Source: Prosopocoilus inquinatus (Eukaryota; Arthropoda; Insecta; Coleoptera; Lucanidae). Taken from it: DNA of 64,000 nt. The translations under genes and the position numbers were made by a program. Shown piece by piece: positions 1-12,700 of the stretch (positions within the stretch are counted from its first letter, which is position 1; the number at the start of each line of letters is the position of its first letter). Where the stretch lies: NCBI GenBank assembly GCA_036172665.1, contig CM069870.1:59334212-59398211 (forward strand), given 5' to 3'. Under the pieces are notes generated by a model, which was given only the letters and a program-made list of their open reading frames with translations, searched no databases and was not told where the DNA came from.

Positions 1-433
1 AGCTTGTGAGGGAACAATCATTAAACGGCAGCAGATAGCATAATCACATCTATACGAATACTGATTTTACCTTTTACAGTTTAGTACATTATCACGGCAG
101 ATAAAATAATCATGTCTATACGAATACCAATTTTACCTTTTACAGTTTAGTATATTATTAACTATGTGGCTTGCATTCGACCAATTTTTAAAAAATTTAA
201 ATCTCTTAGTTCGGGATGAAAACCAGACGTTAGGATACATACTAACATGTCTGATCCCGCACCAGTTGACTCTTCTTCATTTGTTATTTTTTTTTCCTTG
301 TGGCTTGCATTTGACCAATTTTAAAAAAAATTAAATCTCTTAGTTCGGGATGAAAACCAGACGTTAGGATACATACTAACATGTCTGATCCCGGACCAGT
401 TGACTCTTCTTCATTTGTTATTTTTTTTTCCTT
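1..433 (+). repeat. Tandem duplications in a probable non-LTR 3' region
   Basis: Two adjacent tandem duplications are visible. The first has a ~66-bp period (word CTATACGAATAC at about 50 and 116). The second has a ~134-bp period (units about 165-298 and 299-433) sharing TTAGTTCGGGATGAAAAC and TGTCTGATCCC, and each unit ends in a T-run. A third unit starts (TGTGGG at 434) and runs straight into an AATAAA signal and an (ATT)n tract, so I infer this is a duplicated 3' UTR of a plus-strand non-LTR retrotransposon whose coding part lies left of the window. No reading frame of use is present. Confidence 0.6.
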
Positions 434-443
434 TGTGGGTAAT

Positions 444-453
444 CAATAAAGAC

Positions 454-484
<31 letters not shown>
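444..484 (+). repeat. AATAAA plus (ATT)n tail of a non-LTR element
   Basis: AATCAATAAAGAC is followed by about ten ATT units (about 455-484). An AATAAA signal directly followed by a trinucleotide tail is typical of some CR1/jockey-like retrotransposon 3' ends. Similar tails occur at 37171-37190 and 43505-43541, and an inverted one at 36038-36056. Confidence 0.55.
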
Positions 485-3400
485 TTCATCTCGTTCTTGT
501 AGACTCCTGTTGCGGCTGGTGCAGATATCCCCATAGATGATGCTGCAGTTCTTGGCGTAGTTGTTGTTGTTCAGAACAAATACAATTCTTTTCCACTTTT
601 AACGCAACGTTTTAACTTACTTTTACAAGATATATTAACATTTTTACTCTTACTGAAGTTTTCGAAGGTTCTTCAAGAAGAAGAAGATTCTTCACAGATT
701 GCCCCCTAACTGGATGGTCCTCTGCTTTTATTCTGCGTTCCCTTCCACGATCTTTTCCCACTGTCCGCAAACATCGCGCGCGCATCCTCCGTTGCTAGTG
801 AAATTCATGCCAGTATGTTTAAGATGCCTAACCTGTTAACACAATACAAAATTTCTGGTTGGTACTGCAATTGACATTTAACCTCAAGCATGGATTCTCG
901 GACCACATTGTTTACGTTACAAGATTTTGAAAAATAAACATGTAAGTAGTTTCCTTTTACACTTATACAGATCAAATAGTGTTTCTAATTTTCCTACAGT
1001 TCGAAAACAAATTTTGATTCGCCAAAAGCAATGTTCAAATAATTTCTAACCTAAACAAAAATTCTCATAACAAGAAAATTTCTACAACAATTTGGAAAAA
1101 ATTAACTTAAACAATTTCTAGAAATTTAAATGAAACCTGAATCTCATTTTTAACATTGCCAAAAACTTTCCCAAACATAATTTTTCCTACTCTAATTTTA
1201 AATCTTCTCTTAGGAGTCTTTCGTAATCAATGAAAACGTCTTTGAGGAGGTTTATATTGAGACGCACCCTCGTACCGTCTTCAACGTTGGTGGAAATGTT
1301 TGTATTCATAACTAAAACAGTTTACACACACGCACTCTTGTCTTTTTGTCCTTTTTAGGCACAGAAGTTTCCCGCACTTTCACTAGTTCAGCGTCTCAAT
1401 GTCCTTTAGGAGTCTCTGTTCACTGAAGTTCACTATTCACAGTTTATTTTCAAAATTCACTACCGGAGTGTCCACGTTAAAAGTTCAGGTATTCTCTCAA
1501 ATTATTCATTAAGTTATTTTAACAATACTTGTTCTTCACGAATTCAACTAAATTTGTTTTCTTTTTCCGTGCTTAGTCGAATATCACAGCAATATGTATT
1601 CCAGTACTGACAGTAGATTCTCATAACGCAAATAAACTTAGTTTAATTAATAAGCAAAGTACCATCTTACGTGTAGAAACGTGAAAGCTTGCACGCTTTG
1701 CGTGCTACACCTCACTGCAACAGATTTATCAAATTTAATTTCCTAATGCACAACGCTACCTTATCTACTGTCTCGCAAATTGCATTGCAAGCACTGAAAT
1801 TAAACGTTCTCCTTCAGTTCCTTTAGATAAACGCGCGAGACTTAATCCTAATCAAATAAGTCCTTCTTCTTCTTCTTTCAAACTAGTGCCGCTTCACCCT
1901 TTAAATAGGCAAATATAAATCGATTATGCTAAACTACAACCGGCACTTATTGAATACCGTTTCTGCGAACACGGATTGTATACACCGTCTGAAGCCCGAA
2001 TTACAAAATAAATTGATGTGCAGCGCTTATACAAATCCCAGTTTGCACAGCAAAATTACTTTCCTGCCGTACCTATACGTATCTGCATCGATCAGTTACC
2101 GTCACGTCGTAGTTTTGAGGTAGAAGAAGGATGGATAAGTTCGATGATAAAATACGTCACGATCGGATCAAAAAAATCAAACGAATTCAAAGCGAAAAAA
2201 GCATTTCAATTATTTATCCGGTCAATCAGTTTGTAGGTATAGTTTATTGAATCACTTTCGCCGTGCTAGACCCTACACTAAGTTATCGTTAACATAAAGC
2301 CTTAGTAAACACGACACGACAATGGAGGGCTGCGAGAAATATGTTTCGGTTTCGTAGATTCCGTAGTCGAGATGGTGAGTTGGGGGGTGGGTCGTACTTC
2401 AACGCAACTTTTAAAGGACGCTAGAGATAATCGTCTTTCACAATTCAAAGCTATCTCTGCGTGTCTGCAGTGTCGACTAATTCGTAGGTTACGTGGCCGC
2501 GTGTATTTTAATGATCGAAAAGCAATATACCAACAATTTAAGTTAACCGTAACACTTTGCTACCACTTAAATGAATTTACTTCATGTCTTGTACGATTTA
2601 AGAAATCAGTAGCAAATTAGCGCTGAAGAGGGCAATAAGCTATCCCGGTCCCGAGCTAACTTCTGAGAAGAAGAAAGGAGTGAGGTGGTCAAAGTTCAAA
2701 GGGCGTCAGGAGATAACCCGGCTTGTTGTTACGCCACGCCAAGGATCGCAGTGTGCGCTAAAATTTCGAAATATGCCAGGAGAATCAAACATCCGGGCAT
2801 TTAAAACAATTATTCGAAGCCACGAAAACAACAATACAACAATACAACGCCCATGACAGAAACGTATATTCAAACAATACTCAAAACTATATACAACAAT
2901 CTTAATCACTATGGCTCGGAAGTCTGACTCGAGTAAGCCGCACGTATGTACGAGGCATTAAAGCTTGCGACCTAAACTATTAAACGTTACTACGTTATTA
3001 CAAATTCAAACTTCATTAGATGTGAATCTGTATTATATAATCTCTCAATAAAACGTAACCTTACTTCAAAACGGTAAATAAAGTTATTGCACACACAAGT
3101 GCCGATAAATATAACGAATGCACACGTAAGTGCCGAAACATACATGCGTACATGTATTAATCTATTAACGATAATTAAAACTACACGTTATATTTGCGTT
3201 GAATGTAATTGGCGTCAGACGTCGTAGAGGCTTCAGGTGGCGATGTGCTGAACCGACGAAACGACGCGGCCTTCGATAACCTTCTAGCAGCGCACGACGC
3301 AACACGACGTCATCTCTCAAGCGACGGCGCGAGAGGTGGCCAAGAAACCGGAAAGGCATGTCGGAATACTGAAGGTTAAAACAGCTAGAAAGAGTGCGGA

Positions 3401-5140
3401 ACTAAAAGTAGAATCAGAAAGCGAAGTTCTCTGTAGGAACAAATAAATCTAATATAAGTGTGGGTCTTTGGAATGGTGTCACCATAAATATCTGTCTTTT
3501 ACTGCCGAAACGGAGAATCCGCTGGGAAAGAGCTGTTTATGACAACTCAACAAATTCACGAGGCACAAATACTACGACTAATTCACTGTAAGTAACAGAA
3601 TTTCGCAATAATCAGCGACAATTCACGAAGGTATAACACACGCGTCTGTACCTTGTGCTGACAAAATGCCAAATGCTACGAGAAGAAGTAGCTAGTAGTT
3701 CAACACGACCAAAATGTCGGCCAATCAGATTACGGGAAAAGATAACGTCACTTCCGGACACGATAGAAACCGTGATATCGACGCGCCGAAAACGAAACGG
3801 CAGTATGGCCAACTAACAACCACTGAAACCTGCCACACAAGAATACTAAAAGAACCAGGGAATTAACCTGTATTTAAACGGAGTGAATCTGTATTGTAAG
3901 TTATGGGTTATTTTCTGGCCCCGATTAACTTTCGTTAAAAATAATTAAACGATAAGTATTTACTTTCCACCTACCTCCGCCCAGGCAAGTTGTAGTGTTG
4001 TAGAAATTAACTTCAGCACAATGCCAGCAGCTCAATCTTAACCCGCGAGAGAATTGCGCACATACACAAGAAACATTGGCAGCCACTTCATTTTAACCAG
4101 AAATGAAGAAAGGAAGTACCTCAATTTGTACACCTGCTTTATTTGTGCGCGAAAATTATAAATAAATAGTTCACAAGGGCGATGAACGGCGTGTAAACAA
4201 CGTTGCTTATTTTAAAGCACCAAACTTAAATTAAAACAACATTATAAATCAACAAAAGGAAATGACGAAACGGATGCGTTTTCGTTTAATAAGCGTTAAA
4301 AATTAACTCTAGTGTAATTTATTACTGCAAACATCACCAGCCGAGTCGGACAAAAATTCGTGTCACGAAATAACCGTTAACCTCTCCCCCCTCGTCTGTC
4401 ATGGGCGTTGTTCGTTTAAAGATCAGCCACATCGGGGCCCGACTGCTACCACGATGACCTTGAATGCTTGACAGATCTGCAGCCAAGCTGGTCGGTCTCC
4501 ATAAACGAAACTTTTCGAAGTCTCAAAGCTTATTTACAATCTGTCACTCTAATTAGAATGACAGTACCGAGAACCAAACCTAGAATTGGAAGCAGGCGCC
4601 GCGCGGTGTGTCCAAAGCTAAAACTAGAACTACCATATGGAGTCACTATATACTAGAAGCCTGTTGGCAAAACGTCAAAAATCAGACGGTGCAAGCTAGG
4701 GGGAGAAGCTGGGGAAGCTTACGTTTCTCCGAGACACTGGTGATAAAATATGGCTTTAGCTGTAGCCTGAAGCCCACGCCAGAAATGATAATGTGTCCCA
4801 CGCCCTCCTGAGACGAGGACATCAAAAACGTGGTGACCCCCACATAGCATGGAACATGCCTCGGAGAAGGTCTTGTCGACGACTTGCTAACCTAGCCTCC
4901 TCAAACGTAAATTATACAGCCATCATTTCCACCAAATTCAACATGGAAGCTGCGCTGAAATGAAAACGGTCGGCACTTGTTTGAACTTTGCCTATAAAAG
5001 AAAGCCGACACAGACATTGATACTAATAAAATGCAAATAGAAACCAATAAAATTCACCATTCGACGTAATACCAGCTTTGACCCACGTTGTTTTGTAATT
5101 TTTGTTTATATGACACTTAAACATTTTTTTAAATTTTTGT
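485..5140. other. No gene recognised
   Basis: Only short open frames occur (up to about 80 codons, many from TTG or GTG), none with a motif I recognise. Local G+C rises at about 3.2-3.4 kb and 3.6-3.8 kb but without a supported exon. A weak, diverged similarity links about 1945-2110 with 12797-12990 (shared ACACCGT and AAAATAAATTG words), suggesting an old interspersed repeat. Confidence 0.5.
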
Positions 5141-5145
5141 TGCAA

Positions 5146-5460
5146 ATCGTTTGCAGTGAATTCCTCGAGCAGCCTCTGTAAAGTTGTTTCGGCCCTATTT
5201 GGTTTGCAGTGGAACTCTCAAGCTACTCTTCTGCTTCTGAAGCCCCAAATTGGGCTGAAGTAGCTGTACATAGGCTGCTCGAGGGATTTACTGCAATCAA
5301 AAATGATTTGCAACAATTTTTTTTTAAACTTTCATTATGCTTTGACAGCAAGCGTGACCGCCTTGCATAGGATGACTTATTATGTAGCAGATGCAATGTC
5401 AGGTCAAAAAGCGATCGTATGATGTCGCTATTTAATCTGTTCAAAAAAATTTTGTTTTTT
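5146..5460. repeat. Foldback repeat, family F, copy 1
   Basis: The left arm (about 5146-5200) contains CTCGAGCAGCCTCTGTA. The right arm (about 5255-5318) is its imperfect reverse complement (TACATAGGCTGCTCGAG), separated by a short loop with TACTCTTCTGCTTC. It is followed by a flank (5330-5445) with the words CATTATGCTTTGACAGCAAG and GGTCAAAAAGCGATCGTA, which recur at 45.1-45.3 kb next to other copies. Other copies lie at 8731-9086, 21990-22135 and 44842-45330. No coding capacity and no known class identified. Confidence 0.6.
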
Positions 5461-6068
5461 TACAATTTATTGTAGCAAGACATGCTTGATTTACTACTTG
5501 GCAATACCAAACAACGGCGGCGGTTTGTTTAATCTCAAGTAGTGTACAAGATTGCATCATATCCTTAGATATTAATGTGTCACGGTATAAGGGCGTCTCC
5601 ACCACGTTACGATATAAGGGTCTGTACTGCACCATGTTACCCACGGGACCCCACGGGAAACGGAACATCGCTAGAGAGTAGCTTACCAGTACTAATTTGA
5701 ACGTAAAACCGTCTTCTACCAAAAAAATATTTAACTGAACTAAGTGTAGAGGGCTTGCTTCGGGCGCACTAGTGGCCGAGAACCGCTGTCCTTCGGCGCT
5801 CATTTTCATTGGTCTAAGTAGATGCTTGCACTCCCAAAGAAACTCTTTCCAGGAACTTTCTGCCCGCAATTGGTTCTTCGCGGTTTAAAAAACTAGCATG
5901 GCCCCGTCAGACAATTTATGAACCTGCCACTACTTACCAACAATAACAATAAAGATTAAAATAGATAATGCAGCATTTATGGCAATATGAAGCCGAGTTA
6001 GTTTAAAAGTCTATCTTCCGAATAAAAGAAAGACGTGTATGTTTTATGAGAAATATAATTAAGTTTAC
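5461..6068. other. No gene recognised
   Basis: The minus strand is open from about 5869 to 5441 (142 codons), but the frame opens at TTG, its first ATG is about 18 codons in, and the product has no domain I recognise. I see no splice or promoter evidence and leave it unannotated as a gene. Confidence 0.4.
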
Positions 6069-6071
6069 TAA

Positions 6072-6217
6072 TGGCCGGTTGCATCAAACACTTAAGTCGA
6101 GCTTAATTTTAAGTACTGCTTATAATGTGACATTTGATGTTACACAACATTAAGTAAATCACATTCTAAGCGGTGCTTAAAGTTAAGCTGACCTTAAGTG
6201 TTTGGTGCAACTGGCCA
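6072..6217. mobile_element. MITE, PIF/Harbinger-like, TAA target duplication
   Basis: A 146-bp element starts TGGCCGGTTGCATCAAACAC and ends with the near-exact inverse (GTGTTTGGTGCAACTGGCCA). It is flanked on both sides by TAA (6069-6071 and 6218-6220), the 3-bp TWA duplication known for PIF/Harbinger elements. Most of it is self-complementary (runs of CTTAAG, GCTTAA). Non-coding. Related ends occur at 37522-38812, 40312-40427, 43940-44362, 54944-55072 and 59729-59876. Confidence 0.8.
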
Positions 6218-6220
6218 TAA

Positions 6221-8730
6221 GTTACATTTTGAGATTAAATAAAATTAAGATTTAGATTAAATTAGATTTAAATTATAATTAGTAAGGTTAATTGTCCTTG
6301 CATGAAATTACTCGGACACATTAGTACATTAATTTGACATTTCGGAATTACAGTTACATTACTACATCGTAGAGAGTCTCGGTTTCGCATTACATCGTAG
6401 AAACATACTCGCTTGGCAAAAATAATTTAACCTAAACGTAATGTAATCTATTAAACCGAACATAAAGTTAATTGAAGTCTACTTTACCTCATTTGAGGCG
6501 AACACCTTGTCCATTTACTATTCATTCACTGCTGGCTTATCATTGACCGCTACTAATTAATAATACTGAATTCTTCTAACTTGCTAACCGCTTTAATAAC
6601 CAAAACAGTCAGCGTTTCGCGAAAATACCGTTAAAGGCAGCGCGTTAATTATTTTCTAATAAACATAAAATTCGTTGATGCAACGCAAGTACGGTTTAAT
6701 AACTTTTAGAGGATTCTCCTCTAGGAATTTGCTTATCACGTGTTTGTTTGCGGCCGTTCCTTGGTCTTAGTAATTTGAGTCGCGTCGCGTTGGTGCGACG
6801 AACCCATGTCAACACACGCACCTGCGAAACTGAAATTAAAAAATAAAATTCGGGGGTTGAATTTTGTTTAAAAGCCGAAAGCAAAACAAATTTAGAAAAT
6901 AGTTTTTTCAAATGTGACAATAGCTTGCTGCAAGAAAAAGTACAATAAAGCGGCTTGACTGAAATCTGCCGACAAACAACTATCCAAATACAACGTCATA
7001 ACAGAGATACAATGTAAATTCGATCTTAAAGATGATGATGATGATGAAGAAGAATCCTTAAAGAAGCACGCGAGATGTAATTTTCACAAAGAATATCCAC
7101 CATTTCCTGGAATGTCAATATACGTACAGCAACACACTCGGTAAACGGAATTTCGCACTGTAACATGCTACTGCGCAAAATTAAACACACACTTGTTAAT
7201 TATTACGCTATTATTCTTTCAAGTGTCAATGCATCGACACACCAAGTCCGCAAATAGGAGGAGAAGTCTACAGTGACGTCGCGCTGTATAATTTTTAATG
7301 ACTACAGACTTACGTAATTGGCAGCACCTCGCTGATCGTCTAATTCATGCTTTATCACTCCTGGCAACGCTGTCTGTCTAGGGTGTCACAAACAGCGAAG
7401 AGAGATTATATTAACGGCGTCTCGAATTTTCGTCGGGCAATGTTTCGACGGCAACTGAACGCTCACGAATAACCTGCATATAAGCGAGGTTAAATACAAC
7501 TTGCCCATAATAAAGAAAGCATTGAAAAGAGGTAAATAATAACGGATGAACACACACGCAATAACAATTTCTCTTATCTGAATTGTTTTCAAGCCTTTAC
7601 TCTAATTAATGCTAACACGGTACTGACGCTCCTGAAGGAAGTTTCAGAAATAGAATAATCTATGTATACATACATTGTTCCAAAACGTGAACAAGCTTTT
7701 TCATCATCAGCCCTTTTCTGATAAGAAACATAATCTATGCGCAGGCGGAAGATGTTGAAGTAGTACAAGAAGAAAGCCTAAAGTTTGGATTGATTGATTC
7801 TATTTTATTACACCCATTCAAGAAGTTCTGAATCCGAATCGAAGTAAGTATCAAAGCGTTCTCAGGTAGAGTCAAGCAGGCGCCAAAGAACAGAGATCGT
7901 TACAATCGGCGTATTCGGAAGGTGTGTTCTGAATATGGCTTCTTGCAAATGGAAATGTGGTCGAAAATAATGATAATTACAAAAGGCCATTAAGGAATAT
8001 CAGAAAGATTCTAAAGAGGAAAGAAAGATCTATAAATTTTTGATTTAACCATCGCCAGAGTATTCTAGTCTCCAGCTGAAAATCAATTACGCTTCTATAC
8101 TGTTATGCTGGTGGCATTTGTTTCTGTATGCGGTTTGTGTATGTTGTAAGCTGAATTTTGTTTTTACTGAATCTGCTGCTGTGTGGTAACAAAAAGGAAC
8201 GCGTCGCGCGGGTTTGACTCATAGTTTATGCGATCGCACCAAATGTAACTTATTGTCTCTGTGGAAGCAGAGTCGGTCGTTCTCTCTGGGGATAAAGAAG
8301 TAGTGACGAGTTGTGCAATTGTGCCCACTCAGTGGAGACGGCGTGGAGGATTCAACAGATGTTACAATTTAAGGCGTCAATTAGTGAATATTAAACAACC
8401 CGCGACTAAGGGAGAATAACGGCCGGAAAAGTGTATACTTGAACGACTCCAGAAGATTCAACACCCCAGGATCCGCTTCCCCAACTGAATGCCGCAGGCA
8501 AAAGCAAAGAAAAAAAAAGTAATACTTTGGAATCCTTCTCAACGGCGTAAATAAAACAAAATACAAGAAATTAAAATTCAACAACAATAACACGTTTGAA
8601 GCTGAAGGCGCATCCTCAGGCGGCGTGGTTTGACCTCATACTGTGCGACAATTTATAGCAATTGACAACTGTATTACTGCCTCTTAAGCAATAATGCACA
8701 ATGCGGACACATTCGCGTGTCGTCGCAAAA
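6221..8730. other. No gene recognised; one GAT/GAA microsatellite
   Basis: Only short frames without recognised motifs. A (GAT)n(GAA)n microsatellite lies at about 7030-7052. The word CACTCAGTGGAGAC (about 8326) recurs inverted near 12458, suggesting a small diverged repeat. Confidence 0.45.
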
Positions 8731-9086
8731 TGCTGTAGCAAATCTGCTTCGATTGCATATGCTTAAGCATCCTCTGTATAGCGCTATTTCGGCCTTAATT
8801 GTGGCATCGTCAGCAGAAGAGTAGCTCGAGAAACTCCATTGCAATCCGAATGACTTGCCCGATTTTAAACCGGTAAGCCTAGTAATAGCAGACAACAGCT
8901 GCTGTCTGCTTTACTGGGCTTATGTTGTTTGCTTACCGGTTTAAAATGGGGGAAGTGGCTAGTCGGATTGCGGATAGTAGTTTCTCGAACTACTCTTCTG
9001 CTGATGAGGACCAATTAGGACAGAAATAGCGCTATACAGAGGACACTTGAGGGCCCCACAGCAATCTGAGCAGACTTGCTACAGCA
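8731..9086. repeat. Foldback element, family F, copy 2 (long palindrome)
   Basis: The left arm 8731-8880 and right arm 8937-9086 are reverse complements with scattered mismatches: the outer ends are TGCTGTAGCA and TGCTACAGCA, the inner ends AAACCGGTAAG and CTTACCGGTTT. The arms carry the family words CCTCTGTATAGCGCTATTTC and CAGCAGAAGAGTAGCTCGAG. The ~56-bp loop holds a second, almost perfect 24-bp palindrome around 8888-8911 centred on CAGCTG. No open frame and no clear target duplication seen. Confidence 0.75.
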
Positions 9087-9138
9087 ATAATATGCTTATT
9101 TTCTTTGAACAGGGGCGTTGAAAAATAACGAACATGAG

Positions 9139-9789
9139 CAGTGACCGGTAGAAAGTTGGACATATGTAAATATTTTTTATTATTGATTTCTCGGAAAATT
9201 TTATTCTTTCTGAAAGCTTCAAATGCTCGTATCAAATTTTGAATACCTCTTATCATATACTGAGGAAATAAAAATGTTTGATTTCGCCTTAAGAGTAAAA
9301 TATCGTTAATTTTTAAGAAACGTGGGAATATTATTTGTAAAAGTTATTCAGAATTGCAATGAAATATCAAATATTAAATCGTAGCTGCCTACAAAAAAAA
9401 CTAATTTGACATATTTTTCGATTTCTTACATCGTAGAGCTTTCGATGTTAAGAGTTAGACGTTTCTTCAGGTACTACATGAATATACTCTGAGATATGTT
9501 TTTTTACTCAACGATCAACTTGATATTATAATGCATAATACACTAAATTTATACTATTTTGTGGCAAGTTTATTTTTCATCATAGGTGGGTATGATTTGT
9601 TAAATAATATTGCGCTTCTTGAAAAATAAAGGTACTTTACTCGGTACATGAAAAGAGATATTCAACTTTTGATGTGTGCATCTTGAATTCGGGTAGTTAC
9701 ATGAGACTTCATAAAGAATAAATTTTTCTCTGAAATCAATAATAAAAAAAAATTCTCATGTATGTCGTCCAACTTTCTGCCTATCAGTG
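9139..9789. mobile_element. Non-autonomous DNA element with ~80-bp TIRs
   Basis: The left end (CAGTGACCGGTAGAAAGTTG) and the inverse of the right end (CACTGATAGGCAGAAAGTTG) match, and the similarity continues through an AT-rich stretch (TTATTATTGATTTC) for about 80 bp. The 651-bp body is AT-rich and non-coding. I cannot identify a clear target duplication, so the superfamily is unknown. It sits about 50 bp from the foldback at 8731-9086. Confidence 0.65.
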
Positions 9790-12700
9790 TACTTTACCGC
9801 AATCTACAAAGTCCTAACAAAAGAATGTCGGATAAATATTCAAAAAAATACTGTAAGAACACTGTAACAATATAAACGTCAAAATATCGAACAATAATAA
9901 AAATAAATGGATAATAAATGCAAAAATGTACTAACAAAATGTTCGTAAACGTACTTGATATGACAAGCAAATATCACAGAAAACTACCTCTTCCACAGAG
10001 TTGACAGATGGAAAATATTTGAGTCAAAAGTTGAACGTAATTCCCTCCGGACTATGACGTCAAGCAAATTGACGTAAAGAACAAAGATGGAAAATTCTTA
10101 TATCAGGTTTTTACAAACCATCTCCGCCCAGATGAATAACTTTGAAAGAGCCGAGTCGCTAGTGTCGGAGGTAACGTCGTATATAGCGGAATCAAAGCCC
10201 TTCAGCTCTGCATAGGAGAAAACTGGGCCTGTTAAAACTCACACGTCACGACCTGCCCAGTTAGATACTCTACCCTCCCCAAAGCCTTCGCAACCTCGAC
10301 ACGAAAATACATCCAGGGTAGCAAGTAATATGTGTAGTGGTAGTTCCCTAGCCCAAATGGAGAGTTGGGGGGAGTAATAATTAAAACTTTACAATAATTT
10401 TACGATCCAAAACGCCATCTCTATGCGTCAGATTGTCCTGCTGCAATATGTCGCCTCTATTAACTCGATGAGTAATATGTAATAACCCAATAAAAATAAT
10501 TTTAATAATTCACTTCAGTTGTAAAACACTCCAAGAAATAGTGCGTCTTTGAGTCACAAGAAAAAATTACAGTTGTTCTAGCGCCCCGATTAACTTAACT
10601 TAATTTAACAAATTTAAGATTTGGAGTGAAGGGGGGAGGATAATAAGGCAAAGCTCACATCGTCCCCTCACGAAAAGCTATGCTCAACGGGAAAGTCTAT
10701 AACAAAGACCGCAATGGAAGACAACAACAGACAACAACACGACACGGAGGAATAATTTGGCTCACCTGAATTTTTTGACAGTCTTTCCTTAATTAACACG
10801 AATTCTGCGCTAGTGGCACTGGATGAAAATTTCAAATCCAAAATCTTTGCCAACACAACGAAACGCACAAAAGAGGCGACGTATAAACAATCAGCTTGAA
10901 CGAGTCGCAAGAAAAGTTACATTTATTCGAATAACCCGATTAACTTGATATAAGGATTAAAAAATACCTATAGGTACAAAGGAAAAATATTTAATTTCAC
11001 TTCATATCTCAAGTTGATGACAAGTTTCAGTGAAAACTGTAACGCTAGCTTCTTTCCATGAGAAGATAGTTTTTCTTATTTATTTCGCGTATGTGATGAA
11101 ATACGATATTAAGTCAGTCTTTGTGTTCCATTTTCTGGTGAGCATATGAAAAGCTGACATTACAATTCGCACGTAGACCACAAACGGTTAACGCACATGA
11201 AAATCAACGTGAACGAAAATGGAGGAAACAAACATGGCGGTAGCAGCAAGGGCACATCTCAGAAATTGGTCAGATGATGCCTCAAACGCGCTTAACAAAT
11301 CCGCTTATAACGGCTGGCTAAATCATCACTAACACCAGAAACTCAAAAAGCCATAACAGCACGCTTCGCCATAAAAATGCACCCACACGAGAGAAGGAAT
11401 ACTGGGAGGTCTTTCAAACACCACGTGCCTAACGACGGAATGTTGTCAACACATTGCAACGTGCACACCGCGCGAGTAAGGATCAAATGGAATGACAAAA
11501 GCCAAAATTTTGAATGTAGAACCGCAGTTACATTTGCGTTCGTGCCTATTGCAACAAATGATGCATATTTATGTGATATCTTCTGTTTTACTTTTACGCT
11601 TACAAACGGGCTGAACCTCAAACGTACTTACTTGGAGTGATCTTCAGTGCAGTGATATTTACTTCAACAGAAAAAAATCTGAAATACATTTTTGTCTAGT
11701 TGAAGAAAGGAACGTATTAAATTGAAAGTAAATTTTATTGTGGAATAAAAACAACCGGATTTGGAGCAAGGACATCATCACTCAGACTGCATAAAAATAA
11801 TATTAAATCAAAAAAATTTAATTATGATAACAAGCGTGGCTTGGCGCGAGCCGTCACTCATTGTTATTATTTTAAAAATAGAAATTTTTGCCTTCAGCAC
11901 TTAAACGACTTATTAAATCAATCAATTTAAGAACGGAATCCCGAATTATTGCGGGCAGGTGTTTAATTGGTGCAACAGGTGCAAACCAAGAACATTATTA
12001 GACAGTTGTGCGTAAAGCGAAATTCAAACTCGTTGAGTTTGACTTTCGTTCGAGGTTCTAACCAGGAATGATTTGACTATCGTGAACTTCGGGGTTCTCA
12101 CGCGGGTAAAGTCATTTGGTCATCTACAACAAGAGTACCTTTAGCAGCATAAACAACAATAAAAAGAGCTACCAGCCAGGGCCAATTCATAGCAGTATGT
12201 ACAAATGTTATTCGATTATGTCCATTCAAAATGGTCTTCAATCACGTGTTTGCAGGACGAGATTCAATCACGTTCAATTAGAGTGAGCATTAAATTTCGG
12301 GAGCAAAACGTTGAGTGCTGTGCCTTACTGATCGTTAGGGTTTCTCTTTCCGAGCCGTGGATACCCTTGATAAGTTTGGATTGCGTAATCGGTGGGTGAC
12401 GCCCATAAAAATCAACTTAACATCTACCTGTACAAAGCACTTACTTCCCACGACTGTCTCCACTGAGTAGGCATATTTACGCAACTTCTAAGTATGTCTT
12501 TCGTCCGAATTCAGGTGTGATTAGCCGACTTCGCTTCGGGGAGACCTCCTTTGAAGTTTTGTACAGCAGCTTTGGTTTGTTCTCATGTCTACAAGTAAAA
12601 GTAACTTAAAAAGTATTGTAAACATCAAATAAAAAAATATGAGATCGTATTGGATGGTGTAAGTAATTTATTAAAAAATCATACTTTTGCAGAGAAACGT

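Noticed and set aside
5441..5869. 142-codon minus-strand open frame
   Set aside because: Opens at TTG, no recognisable domain, no promoter or splice support; first ATG leaves a shorter anonymous peptide.
8246..8366. TGTAAC...GTTACA pair that could be a very small solo LTR
   Set aside because: Only about 120 bp and no matching flanking duplication.
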